NCBI GenBank assembly: GCA_030159075.1
Contig: BROG01000128.1
Coordinates: forward strand, 486,501-550,500
DNA: 64,000 bases
Direction of reading: 5' to 3'
Source of the DNA: Atrina japonica
Lineage: Eukaryota; Mollusca; Bivalvia; Pterioida; Pinnidae
Numbering within the stretch: position 1 is the first letter of the stretch; each line of letters opens with the position of its first letter. Under the pieces are notes generated by a model that was not told the DNA's origin, did no database searches, and saw nothing but the letters and a program-made list of their open reading frames with translations. The position numbers were made by a program, and so were the translations under genes. Positions 11,728-22,711 of this stretch are shown here, piece by piece.

Positions 11728-11905
11728 CTATTATGTAGTAGCAATCTGTTTTTAATGGTGGGGAATATAGCCTGGTAACAATGCACTGGATAAGAGACCA
11801 TCGACCCTCATCAAGTAAACCAACAAACATTATCACATCAGATCAGTTTAGGTTCCAACAAAGCATGGACCAGTGCTGATTGGAAGTGAGAGATTACATG
11901 GTCCT
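11728..11905 (-). mobile_element. Degenerate SINE (family C) fragment, minus; left arm of an inverted pair
   Basis: This matches, in order, the SINE at 49316-49553: TTTTTAATGGTGG, an ACAATGCAC-type segment, AAGAGACCATCG, GTTTAGGTTCCA, CCAGTGCTGATTGG and GTGAGAGATTACATGG. The part from 11787 to about 11900 is nearly identical, inverted, to 12812-12925 (I count about six differences in 115 bases). The pair therefore forms a long inverted repeat around the 41-bp array. Confidence 0.7.
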
Positions 11906-12123
11906 TGTTTGATGTGTCACGAGTTAAACATAAATACATCAATTTCTAGAAACTGCTAAAGGCGGTAGCATCTAATTGTGAAGCAATATATCTGTAATAA
12001 GAATTTTAGGGCAGAGGTCAAGGAAATGTCATAATGCTCCATCATCAAGTAAAGTTACAATGCAATACACTACATGTGTAATTCTCAGTATTAAAGGCAA
12101 CAACTATAGTAAACTAAATTGTT

Positions 12124-12826
12124 GACAAAGACAGTTGTAAATCATGTAATCTCTCACCTTCAAAGACAAAGACAGTTGTAAATCATGTAATCTCTCACCT
12201 TCAAAGACAAAGACAGTTGTAAATCATGTAATCTGTCACCTTCAAAGACAAAGACAGTTGTAAATCATGTAATCTCTCACCTCCAAAGACAAAGACAGTT
12301 GTAAATCATGTAATCTCTCACCTTCAAAGACAAAGACAGTTGTAAATCATGTAATCTCTCACCTCCAAAGACAAAGACAGTTGTAAATCATGTAATCTCT
12401 CACCTCCAAAGACAAAGACAGTTGTAAATCATGTAATCTCTCACCTCCAAAGACCTCCAAAGACAAAGACAGTTGTAAATCATGTAATCTCTCACCTCCA
12501 AAGACAAAGACAGTTGTAAATCATGTAATCTCTCACCTCCAAAGACAAAGACAGTTGTAAATCATGTAATCTCTCACCTCCAAAGACAAAGACAGTTGTA
12601 AATCATGTAATCTCTCACCTCCAAAGACAAAGACAGTTGTAAGTTATGTAATCTCTCACCTTCAAAGACAAAGACAGTTGTAAATCATGTAATCTCTCAC
12701 CTTCAAAGACAAAGACAGTTGTAAATCATGTAATCTCTCACCTTCAAAGACAAAGACAGTTGTAAATTGTGTAATCTCTCATCTCCAAAGACAAAGACAG
12801 TTGTAAATCATGTAATCTGTCACTTC
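12124..12826. repeat. 41-bp minisatellite, about 17 units
   Basis: Highly homogeneous units contain AAAGACAAAGACAGTTGTAA and ATCATGTAATCTCTCACCTC. There are two main variants, CACCTTC and CACCTCC, and one unit near 12445-12455 carries an 11-bp internal duplication. The reverse complement of the unit contains AGGTGAGAGATTACATG, which matches part of the family-C SINE fragments that flank the array. Low divergence suggests recent expansion or active homogenisation. Confidence 0.97.
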
Positions 12827-12926
12827 CAATCAGCACTGGTCAATGCTTTGTTGGAACCTAAACTGATCTGATGTGATAATGTTTGTTGGTTTACTTAATG
12901 AAGGCCGATGGTCTCTTATCCAGTTT
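12806..12926 (+). mobile_element. SINE (family C) fragment, plus; right arm of the inverted pair
   Basis: The reverse complement of the left arm: CAATCAGCACTGGTCAATGC, TTGGAACCTAAACTGATC and GATGGTCTCTTATCCAG are all shared. It is shorter than the left arm and ends at CCAG near 12922, losing the SINE 3' part. The two arms could pair into a long stem with the array as loop. Confidence 0.65.
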
Positions 12927-12935
12927 GACAAAGGA

Positions 12936-13040
12936 CTTCAAAGGATATAAATCTTTTTAAATTTAAAATTATGTACAGGACATTAAAAAGTGACTTTTTC
13001 CATGTGGAGAAATGTCAACAAAGATTTATATCCTTTGAAG
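12936..13040. repeat. Perfect 21-bp inverted repeat (hairpin)
   Basis: Bases 12936-12956 and 13020-13040 are exact reverse complements (CTTCAAAGGATATAAATC plus three more bases), with a 63-bp loop. Pairing does not continue into the loop. It may be the ends of a roughly 105-bp MITE; the loop is too large for a typical miRNA precursor. Confidence 0.7.
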
Positions 13041-13369
13041 GAGTTTAATTTAAATCTATTTATTTCATGATGTATCATGAGAACAGATGAATTCTTTCTT
13101 TCTTTTTTATCACATATGCAGATGTGTCTAATTTAGTTAATTTGTAGTGGTACAAAGTTATTTTGTCAAACTCATAGGCAGATTAGATTAATCTTATAGG
13201 ACACTACTAACCCATAGTTGTTGGCCCTTTTTGTGAGACTTGTATACAGTAAGATTACGTAATAGTAACAGCTGAAAGCAGTTGAGTGTTGTACAACTGA
13301 ATTATATCACATTATTGGCCAATTGTTTGAATACAATTATGTCATGGCTGTAGACTGTGAGAGTGTACA

Positions 13370-13700
13370 GTAAAACTGAGAGACTACCCCCTCTGCAACT
13401 GAAACATGACCTTTCAAGACAGCTCTATCAGAAGAGGTTTTATTTAAAGACTGTTTAACTACATGGCTTTTGGAACATGGTCTCTCAAGACAGTTGGTCA
13501 TTCTAAAAGAGTGATCTCTTAAGACAGGTTCCACTGAGTAACAAGGTAAAAGTGTTGTTTCAGTTATGTTCAACAGAATTATGTCACAAAACTTCAAAAC
13601 AATAAGCATTCCGCCATTTAGTTTCACTGGAACCTGTTTTAAGAGACCTTCAAATCTACCAATGAAATGATATCTCTCAAAAGAGGACAAGTAACCTTAT
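13370..13700. repeat. Degenerate dispersed repeat (CTCAAGACAG family)
   Basis: Irregular copies of GGTCTCTCAAGACAG, GATCTCTTAAGACAGG and TTTTAAGAGACCTTC lie on both strands. They share words with the short 17-bp array immediately downstream and look like an old dispersed repeat. Confidence 0.5.
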
Positions 13701-13830
13701 AAGATAGGTAGTCTTACAGGACAGGTGAGCTTACAGGACAGGTGAGCTTACAGGACAGGTGAGCTTACAGGACAGGTGACCTTATAAGACACTTAATTTT
13801 ACAAGACAAGTGGTACTACAAGATGTGTTC
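13701..13830. repeat. 17-bp tandem repeat
   Basis: Four near-identical CTTACAGGACAGGTGAG units lie at 13713-13780, flanked by decayed units such as CCTTATAAGAC and TTTTACAAGACAAGTGG. Confidence 0.93.
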
Positions 13831-14456
13831 TTTTATACAGCTTCTTCTGTATTTCTTTTGACAGAAACACTTCATTGATTATTAACGTTTGTCATGACTT
13901 TAAGAACTGTAGAAGAAACAACAGGAAGAGAAAATGATTGCAAGAAATGATTGACAAATATGATGGTCTATAAACACAAGCGGATTTCTTTCTAATGAGT
14001 TATTGTCGTTAAATGACAAAAATTTTAACTTTTGGCTGTTATCTTAGAACTACATCAATGAGACTGTCATTTCCTTATATAATTTATGTTCCTTTTCTCA
14101 CTTCTTCACATTTTGTCAGCTATTTGTATATTTATAAAAAGTCTGAAAACTTGAGTGCAATAACAAGACAAGGAAGACTCATCAATGAAACATCAAAACA
14201 AATACAAATGAGTTAGCATGGCTTGTACTGTAAACAGACAAACAAGTAGAGTTGTCAATTCCATCTCTAACAGAATATTTTCCTATGAGAAGTGATTGAA
14301 GATGATTGGTGTATCACTTCTAGTTGTCTAACTATCACTCAACTCAAGGCATTACATGCCTTCTGAGACACAACTCAGATGTTTAAATCTGATTCAAAAT
14401 AACTTACTTTCACCTTTTATCCTGAGTTATTGTTAATGTAACTACCTCTGGATTTA
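13831..14456. other. Unassigned non-coding stretch
   Basis: AT-rich sequence without visible repeats. A 67-codon open frame at 14013-14216 has no recognisable feature. Confidence 0.5.
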
Positions 14457-15385
14457 AGCAAGAATCCCTCTTCTTGTAAGACAGATTCTCTATCACTAAA
14501 AAATTCTTCATGTAAGGCAAATTCTCTATCACTAAAGAATTCTTCTTGTAAGGCAAATTCTCTATCACTAAAGAATTCTTCATGTAAGACAAATTCTCTA
14601 TCACTAAAGAATTCTTCATGTAAGGCAGATTCTCTATCACTAAAGAATTCTTCATGTAAGGCAAATTCTCTAACAGTAAATCCAGAATTGTTCTTCTTGT
14701 AAGGCAAGTTCTCTTGCATTGAATCCAGAATTGTTCTTCTTGTAAGGCAAATTCTCTAGTATTGAAACCTGAACAATTCTTGTAAGGCAGATCCAATAAA
14801 ACTGAATCCAGAATTCTTGTTCTTGTATGTCAAAGTTTTTAATATTTAGTGTTATTATTCTTGTAAGGGAAATACTCAAACACTAAATCAAGAATCCTTC
14901 TACTTGTAAGGCTAAATCTCTAACACTGAATCCAGGATCCTTCATGTTAGGCAAATTCTTCAGCACTAAATCCTGAGTCCTTTATCTTGTAAGGAAAATT
15001 TTCTAACACTGTGACCAGAATCCTTCTTCTTGTAAGGCAAATTATCTTGCACTGAATCCAGAATCCTTCTTGCAAGGCAAATTTTCTAGCACTAAATCCT
15101 GAATCCTTCCTCTTGTAAGGCATTTCACTAGCATTGAATTCAGAACCATCATTGTAAGGCAAATTCTCTAGCACTGAATTCAGAATCATCCTCCTTGTAA
15201 GGCAAATTCTTTAGCACTGAATCCAAAATCATCATTCTTGTAAGGCAAATTATCTTGCATCGACTCCTGAATCCTTCTTGTAGGGCTAATTCTCTAGCTC
15301 TATAGAAATCAACAGTCCTTCATTTAAGACAAAGTTTTTAGCACTGAATCTAGAATTCTTCTTGTATGGCAAAATTTCTAGCCAT
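14457..15385. repeat. 36-bp minisatellite with diverged flank
   Basis: Near-identical 36-bp units (CTTCATGTAAGGCAAATTCT then CTATCACTAAAGAATT) run from about 14480 to 14670. Longer and more diverged units ending GAATCCAGAATCCTTC continue to 15385. Because 36 is a multiple of 3, frames stay open across units on the minus strand (a 128-codon frame with the recurring peptide ENLPYMKNSLVI). This is a property of the repeat; there is no splice or start context to suggest expression. Confidence 0.95.
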
Positions 15386-15459
15386 GAATACAAAACCCAT
15401 CTTGGAATACATAAAACATCTTTTAAACTACAATTAAACAATATTATTGTTTGCATTTA

Positions 15460-15525
15460 TTGCCCAGTTGGGAGGAAGATATGAAGATTTGTTTAACCCA
15501 AAGAAATCATATCTCCCAAGGGCAA
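15460..15525. repeat. 66-bp imperfect hairpin
   Basis: TTGCCC-AG-TTGGGAGGAAGATATGA on the left pairs with TCATATCTCCCAAGGGCAA on the right, with small bulges and a loop around GTTTAACCCAAAG. It is compact enough to be a foldback element remnant or, less likely, a small-RNA hairpin. Confidence 0.6.
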
Positions 15526-17282
15526 CCATGAGACATGACCATAAGACATGATGGTTTTTTTTTTTTTTTTGCCCGCCCACATGATTTCTTTAGACCAATC
15601 ATATTTCTTTATGTATCATGTCAATTATGTAGGGTACCAGGGATTAATATCATCAACATGTGGGTCAGTTAAAAGTCCCCGTTCCCAATGGAAAATTTAT
15701 ATTTTTACCCGAATTCTAAGCAAAATTTTCCAAATATTTTCATTGTACAGCTTACATTCGGTATGCCTAAACAAAGGAGAACCTCACAACTTTAAGTATC
15801 ACCCAATCAAAACTTTCATGTCTTCAAATGAAAACCATGCTGTTCATGGCAGTTAGATGAAAGAAGTTGGATGAATGAATTGGTGTGTCTTTATTGTTGT
15901 GAGTAAAATAACCATAAATACTTTTTCCTGTTTTGCCCATTGGGACATAAAATTCCTAACTTAAAGTCACAGGACCCTTTCAATAAAGGTTCTATCTACC
16001 CTGGGATACAATAATTCATGATGTCAGCATTTTCATAAGTATCCAGAGTTTGAAAATATCCATCATTTTGTGATTCCTCATACAATTTAGATATGCTTAG
16101 TGTCCTGATCAGATAACATTAATTAAGTAAAGAATCAAATCAAGTTCTCTTTATATAGGGATCAAACAAATGATCTCCCAATAAAAGTAATTTTAAATAT
16201 GGCTTACTTACCTAATACTCTATATACTGAAATACCTAACCACTCGGTCAATGCACCCTGCAGTTAAGCATTTTGTATTATACATAACACATACTAAAGA
16301 ACAAAGATGATAATTGATAATAATTACTCCCTTATATGTCTCATTCTTTGTCTGAGTCAGTATTAAATGTATCTTGACTATCGTATGAAGGCCCATTTCA
16401 ATAAATTAAGTCATCTTTGATCAAATGTTAAACTTGATATTTTATATAATTTACTTGGGATAAAACACAAACAAATGTAGCATGCATAATATATTGACTT
16501 TTGTGTGGAATACTGTTTCATAGCTGATATTTTACCTCGTAAACCGTAACCACATAAGCTTGTAGTGATTAACGCATATGTCTAGCGATAAATGTTGTTT
16601 TCTTTATTTCCTCACTGATTTAGGCAAAGCTTTTCAAATTATTGTTGTTTAATCCAATTATCGTAATTTAACAGTTTTTGCATTGTCTTTGTTGTAAATA
16701 GTTTGATGGTAAACGAATTAGTTTGAAGTTGTTCAAAATCGATGTAAATTGAGTTACACTTATTTACATAGAGAAAATTGGCACCGATAGTTCCCGGCTC
16801 ATCTGTCTATAAAATAAGGCTTGCTCTCTGAGATACACTTAGAAACCAAATAAATGAATAGCTAATTCTTTATTCCCTCAGAAAATATATAAATATCATA
16901 ACATATAGGCCACACTAAGATAAGAACTGATTGAAAAACGCAGATGGTCTGTAATTTGGTTGAAATTGTTAAAATTTCAGCTCTTTGAAATAAGGATTAT
17001 CTTTTACTTCACACAATGCCCTACATATATATAAAACATTCATCAAGTTTTAACAGATCTCAAAAGTTAGGGAAAACCTTTCCCGAAAAATGACATCAGA
17101 GTTAAATTGTGACAGTTAAATTATGACGTAAAATATTGAGCACATAAGTAGTTCCTGTAAAATTGGTTTCCATACAGTGAAGTAAGTCTTCAAAACGTTT
17201 GCTTGTGCAGAGGTTTAACACCTCATTGTCAATGCTTTTTTGCATACCTCAGCCACTCCACATCCTCTACCATATTTGTGGT
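15526..17282. other. Unassigned non-coding stretch
   Basis: Contains a T17-18 run near 15552 and otherwise unique AT-rich DNA. A 102-codon open frame at 15548-15856 starts in the T run and shows no recognisable domain. Confidence 0.5.
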
Positions 17283-17313
17283 TTTGGCCAGATCAGGCTA
17301 CATATTCTTGTTG

Positions 17314-17329
17314 GTCTTCTCACATTTGT
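17314..17329. repeat. Target-site duplication, left copy
   Basis: GTCTTCTCACATTTGT, repeated exactly at 17568-17583. The homologous uninterrupted element near 42570 has this sequence only once (with two extra T), which confirms it as a target-site duplication. Confidence 0.93.
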
Positions 17330-17567
17330 TTTGTTTGATTAATGTCCCACTCAAGAATCTTTCACTCACATGGAGACATCACCAAATGCCAGTGAAGGGC
17401 TTCAAATTTTGGCCTATGCTCGGCACTTACGGCCATTGAGCAGTGAGAGTTCTTTAACGTGCCGACACCAACTGTGACACGGGAAGACAGAACAGAAAAC
17501 CACCTGTCGCCGGCTGTGCTCAAACTCACGATCAAGAGTCGACCATGCTACAGACTTGAGCCAGGTT
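17330..17567 (-). mobile_element. tRNA-derived SINE (family A), minus, nested
   Basis: The minus strand starts AACCTGGCTCAAGTCTG (A box) with a decayed B box (GTGAGTTTGAGCAC). It then runs through the same body as 7962-8252, including GCCGTAAGTGCCGAGCATAG, and the same 3' end, GTGAAAGATTCTTGAGTGGG. Shorter than the other copy because of a deletion after the tRNA-like head. Confidence 0.9.
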
Positions 17568-17583
17568 GTCTTCTCACATTTGT
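17568..17583. repeat. Target-site duplication, right copy
   Basis: GTCTTCTCACATTTGT, identical to 17314-17329, adjoining the tRNA-like end of the SINE. Confidence 0.93.
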
Positions 17584-17710
17584 AGATGGTTCTCAGGTGA
17601 GCAAACTAGGCCAAATTGGGCCTCTTGTTTAAGTAATGAATTTTACAACAATCAGAGAAAAAGTATATGAGATGATGGTATAGTTTTGCATTTTGGATAA
17701 TTTCTAATCG

Positions 17711-17799
17711 TTAACTCATGAACCCCTGAAAAATAATGGACTCTTCTGTAAATAAATGACTAATGCCAGTCCAAATCTGTCTTAAGGGATATATGAGTT
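17711..17799. mobile_element. About 90-bp palindromic MITE (TTAACTCAT type)
   Basis: The ends are inverted: GTTAACTCATGAACCCCTG on the left, and GGGATATATGAGTTAC on the right. A homologous copy in opposite orientation lies at 22131-22219; both contain a GACCAATCCAAATGTGTCTT/GCCAGTCCAAATCTGTCTT segment. I recall similar elements as common in bivalve genomes. Confidence 0.6.
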
Positions 17800-18201
17800 A
17801 CGTTTGCTTTGCGCTCTCTATAGCAAATTCAGTTTGTATGGAGTTTGTTGACCTAGGAAGCAGTGAACTGTACAGAATAATTAACATGGACATATTCTAT
17901 CATATTTCACAACCATATATCGGCAGGATGGTCTCTACTTCTGTATGATAGTAGACACATGAGTCTTCACTATTTATCAATAGACCCATGTCAGATCATG
18001 GAAATACATGTAGTTCCTCCAGGGAAAATATGACAGAACTCTGCAGTGAAATAATTAATCAAATCAAGGGTTTATATAACAAATTCCAGTTATATAAGAT
18101 GAGAAATAATAAATCAAAATTAAACAAATCAGATATTGTAACTTTAGGGCAGTAAGGTGTAATAGTTCATGTCCAGACAGTTGACCTCACTATTTATAGT
18201 G
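17800..18201. other. Unassigned non-coding stretch
   Basis: No repeat or credible frame seen. Confidence 0.5.
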
Positions 18202-18795
18202 ATACATGATTTCAGAATAGTTGTCTAGCAGTTCAAATACATGATTTCAGAATAGTTGTCTAGCAGTTCAAATACATGATTTCAGATTAGTTGTCTAGCA
18301 CTTCAAATACATGATTTCAGAATAGTTGTCCAGCACTTCAAATACATGATTTCAGAATAGTTGTCTAGCAGTTCAAATACATGATTTCAGAATAGTTGTC
18401 CAGCACTTCAAATACATGATTTCAGAATAGTTGTCTAGCAGTTCAAATACATGATTTCAGATTAGTTGTCTAGCAGTTCAAATACATGATTTCAGAATAG
18501 TTGTCTAGCAGTTCAAATACATGATTTCAGAATAGTTGTCTAGCAGTTCAAATACATGATTTCAGAATAGTTGTCTAGCAGTTCAAATACATGATTTCAG
18601 AATAGTTGTCTAGCAGTTCAAATACATGATTTCAGAATAGTTGTCTAGCAGTTCAAATACATGATTTCAGAATAGTTGTCTAGCAGTTCAAATACATGAT
18701 TTCAGAATAGTTGTCTAGCAGTTCAAATACATGATTTCAGAATAGTTGTCTAGCAGTTCAAATACATGATTTCAGAATAGTTGTCTAGCAGTTCA
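18202..18795. repeat. 35-bp minisatellite, about 17 units
   Basis: Very homogeneous units made of ATACATGATTTCAGAATAGT and TGTCTAGCAGTTCAA. The variants (CAGATTAG for CAGAATAG, CCAGCACTT for CTAGCAGTT) are confined to the first half; the second half is almost invariant, suggesting a recent run of duplications there. Confidence 0.97.
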
Positions 18796-18854
18796 TTTAT
18801 GTGAATACAGACCAGTGATGTGTAGCAATCCATATCTATGATTTGCATGATAGT

Positions 18855-19382
18855 GGTATCCACCAGTTCAAGTCTTTAATTTCAGAACATTTGTATCCAC
18901 CAGTTCAAGTCTTTCACTTCAGAACATTTGTGGCCACCAGTTCAAGTCTTTCAATTCAGAACATATGTGGCCATCAGTTCAAGTCTTTCACTTCAGAACA
19001 TTTGTGGCCACCAGTTCAAGTCTTTCACTTCAGAACATTTGTGGCCACCAGTTCAAGTGTTTTGATTGGGAACATTTATGTCCACTTGTTCAAGTGTTTT
19101 AATTAAGAACATTTGTGTCTAGCAGTTCAAGTCTTTCAATTAAGAACTTTTGTGTCCACTAGTTCAAGTCTTTCAATTCAGAACATTTGTGTCCACTAGT
19201 TCAAGTCTTTCAATTCAGAACATTTGTGTCCACTAGTTCGTCTTTCAATTCAGAACATTTGTGTCTACTAGTTCAAGTCTTTCAATTCAGAACATTTGTG
19301 TCCACTAGTTCAAGTGTTTCAATTAAGAACACTTATGTCCACTTGTTCAAGTGTTTCAATTCAGAACATTTGTGTCTAGCAT
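18855..19382. repeat. 37-bp minisatellite, about 14 units
   Basis: Units made of TTCAAGTCTTTCAATTCAGA and ACATTTGTGTCCACTAG. It shares TTCA, TTCAGAA, TTTGTGTCTAGCAG and unit phase with the neighbouring 35-bp array, so the two are probably diverged sister arrays separated by about 60 bp of decayed units. Plus-strand frames of 73 and 87 codons here are artefacts of the repeat. Confidence 0.95.
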
Positions 19383-20224
19383 TTTGTGTCTATATACATG
19401 TAAAATAGTATACTATCTTACTTTTGAGCTGCCATCTATGCCTCACTGTAATACATTTAAATCACACTTAGTAAATACAAACCTGTCATTTTGTTTTCTT
19501 CTGTGTCTGGTGATCTGAAATATACTGTCAACATCTAATCCCTTAATTGCAAGAATATTTTTTTAGGTTATAAATATTTGTTTTCCATTATTCTTTGACT
19601 TTCTCTTATTTTTTTCTATTATGATTTTGTCTGTTGTGATGAGTACTGATGAAAATAAATAATGGTCTGTTATAAGAGTAATACGCTGGAGCGGTTATAT
19701 TATATCTCTGATGATATACCACATGGATGCTCATTTTCCATTTCTGATCTGGTTCACTGTCCCATTGTTGACAGAACAACCAGATTTGATCAGAATATTG
19801 TTAGCATTCAGTGATGACTTATTCATTACCTACAATAAAGATAATCATATCCCTTTCTGTAATCAAAATTGCTGCCACATGACTGAGTTTACATATAAAA
19901 GTAATATTCATTTTCATTGGGTAATAATCAACGTAATTTTTACTTCGTCTGTGTGATTTTGGTGACCTTGATCATGATTTAATTATACAATATGCATTTT
20001 GGATATATATATATATATTCATTTAAATACCTTAAAATTCATTTGAAAATATGGTTGGTCAGTTTTCTTCAAAGTTGATGTCACATCACAAATATGAGAG
20101 TAACAAAATGAATCCATTTCTTGTTCCCTGGATCACAGGGATTTAAAGATAAGGTGGTTACCCATACACCCTTATGTTTAATTACAGATCTACTAATAAA
20201 GATGTTTGTGTCATCCTGATTATA
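19383..20224. other. Unassigned non-coding stretch
   Basis: A short AT microsatellite lies at about 20003-20019. Nothing else is recognised; an 81-codon frame at 19711-19956 has no domain. Confidence 0.5.
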
Positions 20225-20338
20225 CATCTGTCTGTCCATCCGTCCGTCCATCTGTCCATTCATCTGTCCATTGTACTGTCCATTTGTCTGTTCATCTGTA
20301 TTATTGTCTATCTGTCAGCCAGTCTGTCCTTCAGCTTG
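20225..20338. repeat. CTGTCCAT short-period repeat
   Basis: Imperfect tandem CTGTCCATC/CTGTCCATT words with a period of 4-8 bp. The complementary-type repeat (GACAAATG/GACAAACAG) appears independently at 51860-52087. Confidence 0.9.
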
Positions 20339-21640
20339 TGCATTGGTACAGTACATGTACATAAAAAACCTGGGAATTTCATGGCCAGTATTGGATCTCT
20401 GTTGTCTTGGGGATTAGTTAAGGTCAAAAGGCAATTCTGATTAAAAACTACAGCTTTAAGATGGATTTTCAAAGGAATTCAAATTACTTTCCGAACATTT
20501 AACACAGTTGAAAAAAATGTACTAAGTAATTTTTGGAAATAGAAATTTAGTCTTTGGCCAGACTGCAAAGTAAATATTGGTCTATGCATTGACTATGCTT
20601 GTGTTAAAAATTTGGTTCAGCTGTTATGTGTAGTTCTGTTGTGAGAGTATCACTTTGTAACATCATGATGATAGAACAGAATGACATTAGTTGACTTTGA
20701 CCTTCATTTTTTAATTTGACCTTCATTTTTGACCTTGAAACTCTGAATTCCAGATGAATTTAAGGTATGCAATAGTTTTGAAATATAGTGATTTGCAATT
20801 CGGCCATACAAATGTACCATATAGCGGTTTCAAGATTATTTTTGCATAAGTCCAAGAGTGCTGAAGGTAACTTTGCTGCCGTGAGTGTAATAGAGTTAAG
20901 ATATTCTATGTAAATGTACATCCTTTTAAGTTGTGTGAAAACTTGTTAGAAAAGTAATACTATAATGTACACGTACAAAGTTTATGTACTGGTAGTAACT
21001 GTTATATAATACAAAATCATGACGTGTCAGATATCGGCAATATTATTTGTTGCCAAGATTGTTATCAAGTACATTATATTGTAAAATTGATATTCGTCAC
21101 ACACAATTTTCATTCACTTTCACATTATGTTGCAGTTTTAATGGTTAAGTGAGCAGTAATAGATGTATATTACTCTGTGTCCAGTTTGAGTTAAATATAC
21201 AGAAATGGATGATGTTTACATATGTTACTTTGATTGATGATTTATTTCCCCTGATCTATTCCATTTCCCCCTTTTATGATATGGATGGATTCATTGATAC
21301 AGTTATAATGTCCTTATTTTATTTTATGTTGCACTTTGTAATTTGATATCGTAAAATAAATCACCTATTTTGTTTGATGATGATTCTTTATTTCATGAGC
21401 AATGTGTCGGTAAATATATAGATTGTCTGAAATTAGATAGTTTAGTGCTAAATATTTGACAATGTAAAATGCTAACATAGTGAAAGTTGAAATATACATC
21501 CATCCTTTCTCTTTTAATATTTGTGCAGAAAAGTTCACTACTAAATAATTCAACAGACTATGAACTAACATATTGCAGACATTTTTTAAAAGATTTTAAA
21601 AACAAGTTGACTTTCAGGTTTTTCCTTAGGCCTACCATAT
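20339..21640. other. Unassigned non-coding stretch
   Basis: AT-rich sequence with a short duplication of GACCTTCATTTTT at about 20700-20725. No gene-like feature. Confidence 0.5.
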
Positions 21641-22075
21641 AAACTCACCTAAATGCCTTATATTTGACAAAGGTATGCATCTTATGTACAGGGAGAGTTT
21701 CATACAAAAATGCCCTCCTACCCTTATTTCAAGAGTTATTTTCCTTTTTTGATTTTATTTATATGAGCCATATCTTACTTATTTCTTCACCTCGGCTCCC
21801 CATATTTGGAGCAGGTATTCACTTTAAGAAGACAGAATGTTACATACAAAATTCCACTCATAACACCAAGATTTTGAGATAATTCCCTTTTTATGTTTTT
21901 ATCTGTGTGGACCATAACTTATTTCCTCTTTTAGGCTCCCTATATCTGGTACAGATATACATCTTAATTCAACAAAGTGTGCATACAAAAGTTGTGCTCC
22001 AACCACCCTTAGTTTTTTAATTATTCCCTTCACCACGGCGCACCGTACTTGGTTCAGCCAAATATTTTAGGTGGA
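21641..22075. repeat. Degenerate tandem repeat of about 140 bp, about 3 units
   Basis: Three aligned blocks share GGCTCCCCATATTTGGAGCA/GGCTCCCTATATCTGGTACA, then a CATACAAAA segment, a CCACCCTTA-type segment, and AATTCCCTTTTTATG or AATTATTCCCTT. The first block lacks its beginning. Probably part of a larger dispersed element. Confidence 0.6.
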
Positions 22076-22130
22076 TGGGTGATTTTGTGAATTTATATAT
22101 CTTGGCGATATGCCCCAGATGGGGGACTGT

Positions 22131-22219
22131 TAACCCATTTACCCCTAAAGACACATTTGGATTGGTCTTAATCATTGAATTAGAAAAGAGTCCATTGTTT
22201 TTCAGGGGTTGATGAGTTA
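22131..22219. mobile_element. About 90-bp palindromic MITE (TTAACTCAT type), second copy
   Basis: Inverted ends TTAACCCATTTACCCCTAAA and TTTTTCAGGGGTTGATGAGT. It is the reverse-orientation homologue of 17711-17799. Confidence 0.65.
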
Positions 22220-22541
22220 ATTCTCTGAAAGATGGTATCCAATATTGTATGATCTAGTGATGTAAGTTTTGAAAGTGAGGCATTTGCAATTGATATCGTG
22301 AAATACAATATTTGTGTTATGGGACTTTAAAATCTTTATGAGTGGTATGGATCAATGAGGTGTAGAATTTCACATTCACATCTTGTTTCAAAATTTTTGG
22401 ACAGTCATTAAATTTCAAAAAATAAAAAATTGAATATGTATAAATTGGTGATAAACATGTGACTCTTATTGGCTTGAACATAAAAGATTCTTGATCTCTT
22501 TCATACCACATAAATGCAAAATCACAATGTCTTGTAGGAAA
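22220..22541. other. Unassigned non-coding stretch
   Basis: No repeat or credible frame seen. Confidence 0.5.
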
Positions 22542-22543
22542 TA

Positions 22544-22709
22544 CAGTGGAATCTCATTATGTGGAAATTGGTTGGGTCGAAATTCCCGATCTGTCAAAGT
22601 TGAAAGTCCAGTTCTGATTTTCATAGATAAATTTTGGTTATCTTGAATTCCGGACATCTCTAAGTAATAGGGACGGTCCTGTGAGTTTCGTGATTACGAG
22701 ATTCTACTG
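22544..22709. mobile_element. 166-bp TA-flanked mariner-like MITE
   Basis: Inverted ends CAGTGGAATCTCATTAT and ATTACGAGATTCTACTG are each flanked by TA (22542-22543 and 22710-22711), as for Tc1/mariner insertions. The interior has no coding capacity. Confidence 0.8.
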
Positions 22710-22711
22710 TA

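Larger units (their letters stand above)
17283..17632 (+). mobile_element. 3' end of an AGCTCAC-type element, split by a SINE
   Basis: TTTGGCCAGATCAGGCTACA and TATTCTTGTTGGTCTTCTCA before the SINE continue after it with TAGATGGTTCTCAGGTGAGC and GGGCCTCTTGTTT. The same order, uninterrupted, ends the element at 41957-42633. Only the last 100 or so bases of the element are present here. Confidence 0.8.

Noticed and set aside
12124..12826. Resemblance to a CRISPR array (regular repeats)
   Set aside because: Units are head-to-tail with no unique spacers. The context is eukaryotic.
14410..15189. Repetitive minus-strand proteins of 69-128 codons
   Set aside because: The 36-bp unit keeps frames open by arithmetic. 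Several overlapping frames are open together, and the frame fails as units diverge.
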